Below the pieces are notes generated by a model, which did not search any database, had not been told where the DNA came from, and saw only the letters and a program-made list of their open reading frames with translations. The position numbers and the translations under genes were made by a program. This document shows, piece after piece, positions 14,023-20,982 of a DNA stretch of 21,840 nt. This DNA is from Lachnospiraceae bacterium (GTDB lineage: Bacteria > Bacillota > Clostridia > Lachnospirales > Lachnospiraceae): positions 1 through 21,840 of the forward strand of contig CAAFWV010000018.1 in assembly GCA_900766815.1 (NCBI GenBank), in the 5' to 3' direction. Position 1 is the stretch's first letter, and every line of letters starts with the position of its first letter.

Positions 14023-14577
14023 ATGGCAAGAGTAAAATTGTTAGACATCACGGAGACTACAGGAGCAGAAAGAGAGCGCTACCAGGCACTCGCTGACAAG
14101 AACAAGGTAACCAATATGAAGAGAGCACTTCTTCAGGATGCAGCAACCTATGATGCATTCATGGGTTGGTATACATCATGGAACAGACTGGTAGAGATTA
14201 TTTCTCTCAGAGAGGCAACAGTTTATGCTCATGCCATCTCAACAACCAACAGCTGCCAGCTGTGCTCACTGTTCTTCATAAGTGACCTCAAGGCACTGGG
14301 AATCGACCCCAATACCTTCGAGACAACCGACAGAGAGGCTCTTCTTGTAGAGCTTGGTCAGCAGATAGTTAAGGACCCGACAGCAGTGTCAGATGACCTG
14401 TTTGACAGACTTAAGAAGGTATGGAAGGACAATGAGCTTGTGGTTATCGTAGGCTTCGCAGCTCAGATGATTGCAACCAACAACTTCAACTCAGTATTCA
14501 AGATTGATGTTGACGACAGACTGCTTCCGATCAAGGACGAGTTCAAGCCGGCAACCTGGAGACATGTAAATGATTGA
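14023..14577 (+). CDS. Carboxymuconolactone decarboxylase/AhpD-fold protein with CXXC
   Basis: A small all-helical protein of 184 residues. The segment REATVYAHAISTTNSCQLCS carries the CXXC pair (Cys78, Cys81) typical of AhpD-like members, which use it for peroxide reduction or thiol exchange. The His that follows the second Cys by four residues in AhpD is Phe85 here, so the classic proton relay seems incomplete; Glu64 and His70 lie nearby and might substitute. AAGGGAG lies about 7 bp before ATG 14023. The stop codon overlaps the start of the iron alcohol dehydrogenase gene by 8 bp, so the two products are made together and may act on the same aldehyde, peroxide or thiol adduct. The family is well supported; the reaction is unknown. 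Confidence 0.85.
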   Translation: MARVKLLDITETTGAERERYQALADKNKVTNMKRALLQDAATYDAFMGWYTSWNRLVEIISLREATVYAHAISTTNSCQLCSLFFISDLKALGIDPNTFETTDREALLVELGQQIVKDPTAVSDDLFDRLKKVWKDNELVVIVGFAAQMIATNNFNSVFKIDVDDRLLPIKDEFKPATWRHVND

Positions 14578-15745
14578 TTTCGAATATTATAACCCTGCGA
14601 AAATTGTATTTGGACGTGATTCGCTTGATAAGCTTAAGAGTCTGCTTAAGGACCTGGGGGTCAAGAGTCTGCTTCTGGTATACAGCGGCGATTTCATCAA
14701 GGACCTCGGCATCTACGACGGCATAAAGAAGGCTGTGGACGAGCTCGGACTCGACTTTATCGAGAATGGCAATGTCGTACCCAATCCCTCCATTGAGCTT
14801 GTAAGAGAACTGGTTTCTCTGGGAAAAGCGCGTGGTACTGACTTTGTCCTCGCTGTAGGAGGAGGAAGCTCAATTGATACAGCTAAGGCCGTAGCCTTAG
14901 GCATCCCGTATGACGGTGATGTGTGGGACTTCTTCGATAAGGGCGTAAATCCTGATTCGGTGCTTCCAATCGGTGTTATCTCAACACTTCCTGCGAGCGG
15001 TTCAGAGACAAGTAACGCAGCCATTCTATCAAACGGTGAATGGAAGCTTGGCTTTGAGGATAACAGAATCATCCCTCAGTTTGCCATCATGAATCCGGAA
15101 TATACTGTTGGTCTTCCACCGTTCCAGACGGCAGCGGGAGTGGCAGATATCCTGTCACACCTGCTTGAGAGATACTTCACTACAGTAGAGCATGTGGATG
15201 TAACGGATTATCTTATCGAGGGAGCGGTAAGGGCACTTATAGTCAATGGAAGAAAGGTTATCGACAATCCAAAGGATATAGATGCCAGAAGCGAGATTCA
15301 GTGGCTTGCAACCATAGCTCATAACAATCTCCTGGATACGGGAAGAATCGGAGACTGGGGCTCACACAGAATCGAGCATGAGCTCAGCGCAGAATACGGA
15401 CTTACTCACGGAGAGGGAATGGCTATTGTACTTCCCGCCTGGATCAGATACATATCCAAGGTAAATCCTAAGAAGACTTCGCAGCTCTATGTCAGGGTCT
15501 TCGGTGGAGATGTCTATAACAGCACTGATGAGGAGAACACACTTCTGTTAGCCGATACTCTTGAGAATTTCTTTATCTCATTGGGACTCAGGACAAGGCT
15601 AACTAAGCTTGACATCGGCAGTGACAGATTCGAAGCGATGGCAAAGAGGGCAACCAGAAACGGCAAGGTAGGTCATTACATACCACTCGGTGTGGAAGAA
15701 ATCGTGGCAATCCTTGATATTGCCCTGACCGGTACAGACAGGTAG
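14570..15745 (+). CDS. Iron-containing alcohol dehydrogenase (BdhA/YqhD-like)
   Basis: A 391-residue dehydrogenase of family III. The NAD(P) loop is GGGSSID (97-103), followed by TLPASGSETSNAA. Metal ligands are Asp193 and His197 (ADILSHLLE), His266 (GSHRIEHELSAEYGLTH) and His280 (THGEGMA), spaced almost as in YqhD/butanol dehydrogenase. The start FEYYNPAKIVFG is also typical of that branch. It would reduce aldehydes to alcohols, probably with NADPH, during fermentation or aldehyde detoxification. Translation is coupled to the CXXC protein (8-bp overlap). No terminator with a T-run follows; the next structured element is the hairpin at 15845. Substrate not determinable. Confidence 0.93.
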   Translation: MIDFEYYNPAKIVFGRDSLDKLKSLLKDLGVKSLLLVYSGDFIKDLGIYDGIKKAVDELGLDFIENGNVVPNPSIELVRELVSLGKARGTDFVLAVGGGSSIDTAKAVALGIPYDGDVWDFFDKGVNPDSVLPIGVISTLPASGSETSNAAILSNGEWKLGFEDNRIIPQFAIMNPEYTVGLPPFQTAAGVADILSHLLERYFTTVEHVDVTDYLIEGAVRALIVNGRKVIDNPKDIDARSEIQWLATIAHNNLLDTGRIGDWGSHRIEHELSAEYGLTHGEGMAIVLPAWIRYISKVNPKKTSQLYVRVFGGDVYNSTDEENTLLLADTLENFFISLGLRTRLTKLDIGSDRFEAMAKRATRNGKVGHYIPLGVEEIVAILDIALTGTDR

Positions 15746-15844
15746 CTGCTTCGTGACTCATCTTCGGATGGTCCGGAATAGTAAATTGCCGCGGTCTTTC
15801 ACACGATTTTGGTAAATTTATACAAAAAATAAAGATTGATTTTG

Positions 15845-15891
15845 TAAGAGGTTATGTGCTTAACCATTGAGGTTACGCACATAACCTCTTA
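15845..15891 (+). terminator. Long hairpin between the alcohol dehydrogenase and MATE genes
   Basis: TAAGAGGTTATGTGC (15845-15859) pairs perfectly with GCACATAACCTCTTA (15877-15891). Inside, after one mismatch, TAACC pairs with GGTTA around a 5-nt loop, so 20 of 21 positions pair. The following TTATTGTAT is only moderately T-rich. It may terminate the dehydrogenase operon, or the perfect dyad may be an operator for the MATE gene, whose start is 44 bp downstream. It is the only structured element in the 190-bp gap. Confidence 0.55.
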
Positions 15892-15935
15892 TTATTGTAT
15901 ATAGAAACCAAACTAAGTGACATATGAGGAGAATT

Positions 15936-17288
15936 ATGAGAAAGAGTGATAACAAAGCGTTTCTGAATCTTGTACTTACCCTGGCACTGCCGGTAGCACT
16001 ACAGTCAATGCTGCAGGCTTCCTTTGGAATTATTGACCAGATTATGATTGGCCAGCTCGGAAGCGTGAGCGTAGCGGGAGTTGGTCTGGCAGGTAAGTTT
16101 GCGAGCATTTTTAATGTAATCGTATGTGCGGTGAGCGGAATAGCCGGCATCATGATCGCACAGTACATGGGTCAGGAGAACAAGCCTGAGGTCAGAAGAA
16201 GTTTCTACGTCAACCTTGGACTTACAGGAGCAATTGCGCTTCTGTTCACCTTTGTCTGCTTATTCTTCCCGGAATTTATTATGGGATTATATACAGAGGA
16301 TGTGGCAACGATAGCGGAGGCAACGTCGTACTTACGTATCTTCGTGCTTACCTTACTCCCTTTAGCTGCAGCTACGATTATCTCCACCGTTTTTAGATGC
16401 ATGGAGAAGGCGAAGCTTCCGCTTTATGCCAGCATATTCTCGGCAGTGCTGAATACCGTTCTTAATTATGTTCTTATTTTTGGTAAGTTCAATGCACCAG
16501 CATTGGGAGTTAGAGGTGCTGCAATCGCAAGCGTTTTTGCACAGATAATTAACTTCCTTATCATGTTTGTTGCGCTTGTGACCAAAGACAATGTAATCAG
16601 GAAGGATAAGTCCGTGTCATATTCGGACATTGGCAAATTCAATATTGCACAGTACGTGGCGATGCTTGCGCCGGCGCTGTTTTCGGAGACCATGTGGAGT
16701 CTTGGAGAAAACGTCTATGCCATGATATATGGACATCTTGGAACGGACTCCATGGCGGCCATGACACTGATTAATCCTATTCAGGGTCTTCTCATTGGTG
16801 CTTTGAGCGGTCTTGCTTCAGCGGCTGCAATTATAATAGGCAAGAGACTGGGCGCAGGAGAATATGATGAAGCCTACAACAGTGGCAAAAAGCTGTTACA
16901 ATATGGATTGATTGCTTCTGTTATTCTGTCAGTTACTGTTATACTTACTGCTAATTATTACGTTAGAATATATAATGTAAGTGATGAAGTTAAGAATATA
17001 ACCGTGAGCATATTGTATGTGTTTGCTATAGTTGCACCGGTTAAGGTTGCCAACATGATTCTCGGTGGCGGAATTATTCGAAGCGGTGGAAAGACCCAGT
17101 ATCTGATGATGATAGATCTAATCGGTACATGGTGCTTTGGTGTGCCGCTTGGACTTCTTGCTTCCCGAGTACTGAATCTAAGTATCCCATATGTATATTT
17201 CATCCTCTCACTTGAGGAATGTGTGAGGTTGATATTGGGGCTTGTCGTAATGAAGAAGCGCATCTGGATGCGACGCCTGGAGGCCTGA
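15936..17288 (+). CDS. MATE family efflux transporter
   Basis: An integral membrane exporter of about 450 residues with some twelve hydrophobic segments in two related halves. The N-terminal block ALPVALQSMLQASFGIIDQIMIGQLG is the family's first-helix motif, and SMAAMTLINPIQGLLIGALSGLASAAAIIIG opens the second half. It would expel drugs, metabolites or cationic compounds using a Na+ or H+ gradient. ATG 15936 follows GAGGAG directly; ATG 15924 would add four residues and overlap that site. It is flanked by a hairpin upstream and by a LacI regulator gene 64 bp downstream with no terminator between, so the two could be cotranscribed. Confidence 0.93.
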   Translation: MRKSDNKAFLNLVLTLALPVALQSMLQASFGIIDQIMIGQLGSVSVAGVGLAGKFASIFNVIVCAVSGIAGIMIAQYMGQENKPEVRRSFYVNLGLTGAIALLFTFVCLFFPEFIMGLYTEDVATIAEATSYLRIFVLTLLPLAAATIISTVFRCMEKAKLPLYASIFSAVLNTVLNYVLIFGKFNAPALGVRGAAIASVFAQIINFLIMFVALVTKDNVIRKDKSVSYSDIGKFNIAQYVAMLAPALFSETMWSLGENVYAMIYGHLGTDSMAAMTLINPIQGLLIGALSGLASAAAIIIGKRLGAGEYDEAYNSGKKLLQYGLIASVILSVTVILTANYYVRIYNVSDEVKNITVSILYVFAIVAPVKVANMILGGGIIRSGGKTQYLMMIDLIGTWCFGVPLGLLASRVLNLSIPYVYFILSLEECVRLILGLVVMKKRIWMRRLEA

Positions 17289-17352
17289 TACACATAATGC
17301 CGGGTTGGGGCACAGCAAGAAGCCTTCCAAAGCATACAAAGGAATTACTTCA

Positions 17353-18363
17353 ATGATTAAAGAAAGAGACGTGAACAGACCAATAAGAATAGCGGACATA
17401 GCGGAGGAGCTGGGTGTAAGCACCGCTACTGTCTCAAACGTCATCCACGGTAAAACCGCCAAGGTCTCAGAAGCAACCATTGCCAAGGTCCAGGAGACTC
17501 TCGAGAAACGTGGATATATCCCGAACATGGCCGGAATTCTGCTTGCTCAGAATTCTTCGAAAATAATTGGCGTTTTCGTCAATGACCACGAGAAGTACGA
17601 GGGTCATACCCTTGAGGATGCCTTCATTGCATCCTCCCTCAACCACCTCTCGGATGAAATTGAGCGAAACGGCTTCTTCATGATGGTCAAGAAGGCCAAG
17701 ACCGCGGAGGAGGTCATCAAGTTTGCTTCGATGTGGAACATGGACGGAATTGTCATCATCGGCTTCTGCCACCAGGACTATACCTACCTTCGAAACCACA
17801 TGCGCATCCCGTTCGTAATCTACGACGGTTACTGCAACAATCCCGAGCGCATAGCCAATATCACCATCGACAATTTCGACGGCGGCAGACAGATGGGCGA
17901 GTATTTTAGGCAAAAACGCTTCGGACTGACACTCATCCTGTCCGATAATGAGATTGGCGTAGATAAAGAAAGAATTGAAGGTTTTATATCAGCCTATGGT
18001 GAAAATAATTGCAGGAAGCTTATTCTTCCAATGCAGAAGGAGAAGAGAATGCAATTCTATGATGAGCATATGGATGATTTTAGAGAGGCAGATGCTATCT
18101 TCGCCGTGAGCGATGCCTACGCAGCGGAGGTAATGCGAGTGCTGCTTGGCCACGGACTGAGTGTGCCGGGGGATATAGCCGTTGCAGGCTTTGATGATAA
18201 TCCGATCTGTGAGATGGTGTCACCGACGCTTACCACGGTTAAGCAGGACGGAGCACTTAGAGCAAGGGTGGCGATAGAGAAGCTGAAGGAGCTTAAGACC
18301 ACAGGCAGCAGCGATACGCTGATTAACCTGCCGGTCAGCCTGGTTAAGCGCCAAAGCTGCTGA
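17353..18363 (+). CDS. LacI/GalR family transcriptional regulator
   Basis: A repressor of about 336 residues. The N-terminal helix-turn-helix plus hinge helix (IRIADIAEELGVSTATVSNVIHGK... to KRGYIPN, about 11-60) is followed by a periplasmic-binding-protein-like sensor domain with IIGVFVND, MDGIVIIGF, FDGGRQMGEY, and AVAGFDDNPICEMVSPTLTTVKQD near the end. ATG 17353 is preferred: AAAGGA is 9 bp upstream and the protein then starts like other family members; an in-frame TTG at 17305 would add 16 residues. The gene is followed by a strong terminator and then a galactanase gene whose -35 box carries LacI-type palindromes, so it probably senses galactose or a galacto-oligosaccharide and represses that gene. 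This target is inferred from position and operator. Confidence 0.93.
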   Translation: MIKERDVNRPIRIADIAEELGVSTATVSNVIHGKTAKVSEATIAKVQETLEKRGYIPNMAGILLAQNSSKIIGVFVNDHEKYEGHTLEDAFIASSLNHLSDEIERNGFFMMVKKAKTAEEVIKFASMWNMDGIVIIGFCHQDYTYLRNHMRIPFVIYDGYCNNPERIANITIDNFDGGRQMGEYFRQKRFGLTLILSDNEIGVDKERIEGFISAYGENNCRKLILPMQKEKRMQFYDEHMDDFREADAIFAVSDAYAAEVMRVLLGHGLSVPGDIAVAGFDDNPICEMVSPTLTTVKQDGALRARVAIEKLKELKTTGSSDTLINLPVSLVKRQSC

Positions 18364-18407
18364 AAGATTATATTAATGTGATATGAATATTATGGAGTAA
18401 GATACAT

Positions 18408-18459
18408 CAATACATCGGAACGCCGGGATTTTCGCGTTTCCGATGTATTGTTTTAATTT
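18408..18459 (+). terminator. Rho-independent terminator after the LacI gene
   Basis: A perfect 13-bp stem CAATACATCGGAA (18408-18420) / TTCCGATGTATTG (18438-18450), with an inner CGC/GCG extension beyond a bulged T, followed by TTTTAATTT. It lies 44 bp after the stop codon. Confidence 0.88.
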
Positions 18460-18504
18460 CCCGCGATGAAGGGCATTCACGGCCGGGTCTCATCCCGCGA
18501 CAAA

Positions 18505-18580
18505 TCAACCTCTATCAACCTCAATCAACCTCAGTTGACCTCTTTCAAACTTCAGTTAACCTCTTTCAACCCCATCAAAT
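18505..18580 (+). repeat. Eight TCAACC-like units phased at about 10 bp
   Basis: TCAACCTC-like decamers start at 18505, 18515, 18525, 18535, 18545, 18556, 18566 and 18575. The first three are nearly identical (TCAACCTCTA/AA/AG); the later ones drift (TTGACC, TCAAAC, TTAACC, TCAACC, TCAAAT). The period is one helical turn and not a multiple of three, so this is not coding. It sits between the terminator of the LacI gene and the galactanase promoter, ending about 50 bp before the operator. It may be a cluster of protein sites on one face of the helix or an expanded microrepeat. Confidence 0.75.
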
Positions 18581-18590
18581 AAATCCGGCC

Positions 18591-18616
18591 AGAGACTGTC
18601 CCATACTCTTGTCTCT
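18591..18616 (+). repeat. Short dyad AGAGAC...GTCTCT upstream of the operator
   Basis: Six-base inverted arms at 18591-18596 and 18611-18616, separated by 14 nt, lie just after the phased repeats and 12 bp before the LacI-type palindromes. It might be an activator site. Arms this short can arise by chance. Confidence 0.2.
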
Positions 18617-18628
18617 CTTAGAATGAGA

Positions 18629-18663
18629 AACCGGTTGCGCAAAACCTGATAAAGATATATACT
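18629..18663 (+). promoter_or_regulatory. Galactanase promoter with overlapping LacI-type operators
   Basis: A -35 hexamer TTGCGC (18635-18640) and -10 TATACT (18658-18663) are separated by exactly 17 bp. Two palindromes with a central CG or GC, AACCGGTT (18629-18636) and TTGCGCAA (18635-18642), overlap each other and cover the -35 box. Such CpG-centred palindromes are the usual LacI-family operators, and a LacI gene lies just upstream. The predicted leader to the galactanase start is about 135 nt. Confidence 0.65.
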
Positions 18664-18805
18664 ACTAATAAGTCTCAATAGATTACCAATCCAATACGGA
18701 ATGATTATATTAGTGTCCTTGAATTGGGGTACAGTTTAGAGAGAAAAAAGAACACTAGAATAAAAAAAACAAAGTATTAGGAACGACCAAAGGAGGGAAC
18801 AATCA

Positions 18806-20953
18806 ATGAAACAAGATCTGTCGTTATCTGCAGTCATCAATTCATTAATAAATTGCAATTGTGATGGCAGAGGCAGGCGTAAGCGCATCATGGCACTCAG
18901 CATAATTCTTAGCCTTTGTGTAGCAACACTGGTAGGTTGTGGAAGCAACAATGGTGCAGGTGATTCGGTAGGTGCATCCGCCTGCGTAGCAAGCGACACG
19001 GCGGAAGATGGAGTATCAGCTAATGCAGTAACACCGACTATTATTGAACAAAGCTATTTCCCTCAACTTCCGACAGGTGTTGAGGAAACAGAAATCTTTG
19101 TTGAGGCAATAGATGGAATAAATGACGACTTCATCAAGGGAGTGGATATCTCCAGTCTGCTTGTGGAGGAGGAGTGCGGCGTAACATATAAGGATGCCGA
19201 TGGCAATGAGGAAGACATCATGAAGCTTTTGGCCGATGCCGGCGTCAATTGCGTCAGAATTCGAGTATGGAATGACCCGTTTGATGAAGAAGGTCATGGC
19301 TATGGCGGTGGAAACTGTACAGCAGAGACTGCGGCAGTAATTGGCACCAGGGCAGCAGCCTATGGAATCAATACCTGTGTGGATTTCCATTACTCAGATT
19401 TCTGGGCTGACCCCAATAAGCAGATGTGTCCGAAGGCATGGGAAGACATGACATTGCCTGAGAAAAAGTCAGCCCTTAGCGATTTTACCAAGGAAAGCCT
19501 GAAGACAATAACTGACGCGGGAGCAAGGGTGACAATGGTTCAGGTCGGCAACGAGATTAACAACGGCCTGGCCGGCGAAAGGGCACTGTCGAACAGACTT
19601 GACCTGATTAAGGTGGGTGTTGATGCGGTTCATGAGTTCGCTAAGGCAAACGGTATGGATATTGATGCCGTTGTTCATTATACAAGTATTGATGATGTGG
19701 CGGGCATTGAGAAGATTACAAGAGACTTAAACAATGCACGAATTGATTATGATGTTTTCGGTGTTTCGTATTATCCGTACTGGCACGGTACACTGGAGAA
19801 TCTGACAGCGGTACTTAAGAATATTAGTGAGACCTATGGAGTTGAGACCTGCGTAATGGAGACTGCGTACCCGTATACAGCTGAGGATGGCGACGGAAGC
19901 GGCAATTCAATTGCGGGTGACAACATGACGACCGATTATCCTGTATCTGTACAGGGACAGGCCAATGCGTTAAGAGACGTTATGGCTGCCGCTGATAGCG
20001 CCGGAGCTATCGGTGTGTTCTATTGGGAGCCTGCATGGATTCCGGTTGGAAAGGATTCAACAGAAAGAACTAATCTCTGGGAGGAGAAGGGCGCAGGCTG
20101 GGCTACCAGCTATGCAGGTGACTATGACCCCAATGATGCCGGCAAATATTACGGCGGTTCTTCTTGGGACAACCAGGCTCTTTTTGATTTCGACGGAAGA
20201 GCGCTTGCATCTCTCGATGTATTCAGATATGTTAATCATGGTGCTGTGGGAAAAACGCTTGCGATTGAGTCTGTTGAAGGCCTAGATATAGAGGTTAGTA
20301 TAGGCGGAGAACTTAGTATGCCTGACAGCCTTAATGCAAAATACAATGATACATCCTGCAAGAAAGCGCTTAATGTTTTCTGGAATGAGGAGGATATCGC
20401 CAAAATCAATACAGAGGAAGCAGGAGTATATAAGGTTAAGGGTAGCGGAAGCGTTGACGGAGAGGATATTACTCTTGACGTGGAAGCGACAGTATCGGTT
20501 GCCAATATTAATTATGTTGTTAATCCCGGCTTTGAGGATGAAGATGCATCAATGTGGGAGACGATAGCAGAGAAGAATATCACAGATATTCAGCTTAAGG
20601 AGGCTGATGCCCACAGCGGCGAGAAGGCCTTCCATTACTATGATACATCTGACTTCGAATTTAACATGCAGCAGGAGCTTGGAGTGCTTCCAAAGGGTGA
20701 ATACAGAGCAACTGCTTTCCTGCAGGGCGGAGATATGGGCTCTTTATCAAATGTGTACTTATATGTTATTATAGGTGGCGATATGGTAATGCAGAGTGAT
20801 ATAATATCACTTGATGGCTGGCAGAACTGGAAGGAAGCTGAGATTGGTAATATCAGTCTTAACGGAGAGGATGAGGTCACAGTCGGAGTCCACGTAATTG
20901 GCGGCGGCGGTGGCTGGGGCACCATGGATGATTTCACATTCTGCCTTCAGTAG
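18806..20953 (+). CDS. GH53 endo-beta-1,4-galactanase, lipid-anchored and multidomain
   Basis: A 715-residue secreted enzyme. A lipoprotein signal (basic GRRKR, hydrophobic stretch, LVGC with Cys45) is preceded by an unusually long 24-residue polar leader; an in-frame ATG 18890 would give a more normal signal, but AAAGGAGGG supports ATG 18806. The GH53 catalytic domain spans about 105-480: KGVDISSL, VNCVRIRVWNDP, DFHYSDFWADP, the acid/base Glu250 in QVGNEINNG, SYYPYWHG, and the nucleophile Glu352 in VMETAYPYT, with GVFYWEPAW near its end. A bacterial Ig-like segment (about 488-570) and a jelly-roll, CBM61/CBM4_9-like module beginning NYVVNPGFED follow to the end. It cleaves beta-1,4-galactan side chains of pectin at the cell surface. 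It is probably controlled by the adjacent LacI protein. Confidence 0.93.
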   Translation: MKQDLSLSAVINSLINCNCDGRGRRKRIMALSIILSLCVATLVGCGSNNGAGDSVGASACVASDTAEDGVSANAVTPTIIEQSYFPQLPTGVEETEIFVEAIDGINDDFIKGVDISSLLVEEECGVTYKDADGNEEDIMKLLADAGVNCVRIRVWNDPFDEEGHGYGGGNCTAETAAVIGTRAAAYGINTCVDFHYSDFWADPNKQMCPKAWEDMTLPEKKSALSDFTKESLKTITDAGARVTMVQVGNEINNGLAGERALSNRLDLIKVGVDAVHEFAKANGMDIDAVVHYTSIDDVAGIEKITRDLNNARIDYDVFGVSYYPYWHGTLENLTAVLKNISETYGVETCVMETAYPYTAEDGDGSGNSIAGDNMTTDYPVSVQGQANALRDVMAAADSAGAIGVFYWEPAWIPVGKDSTERTNLWEEKGAGWATSYAGDYDPNDAGKYYGGSSWDNQALFDFDGRALASLDVFRYVNHGAVGKTLAIESVEGLDIEVSIGGELSMPDSLNAKYNDTSCKKALNVFWNEEDIAKINTEEAGVYKVKGSGSVDGEDITLDVEATVSVANINYVVNPGFEDEDASMWETIAEKNITDIQLKEADAHSGEKAFHYYDTSDFEFNMQQELGVLPKGEYRATAFLQGGDMGSLSNVYLYVIIGGDMVMQSDIISLDGWQNWKEAEIGNISLNGEDEVTVGVHVIGGGGGWGTMDDFTFCLQ

Positions 20954-20982
20954 AATTTTTTGTGAGGAGAGAATTGATAAGT

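Noticed and set aside
14023..14577. Selenoprotein possibility for the redox-active AhpD-fold protein
   Set aside because: Both redox positions are encoded by Cys codons, and no in-frame TGA occurs before the normal stop.
18505..18580. CRISPR array
   Set aside because: Units are about 10 bp with no spacers of 25-40 bp, and no cas genes are nearby.
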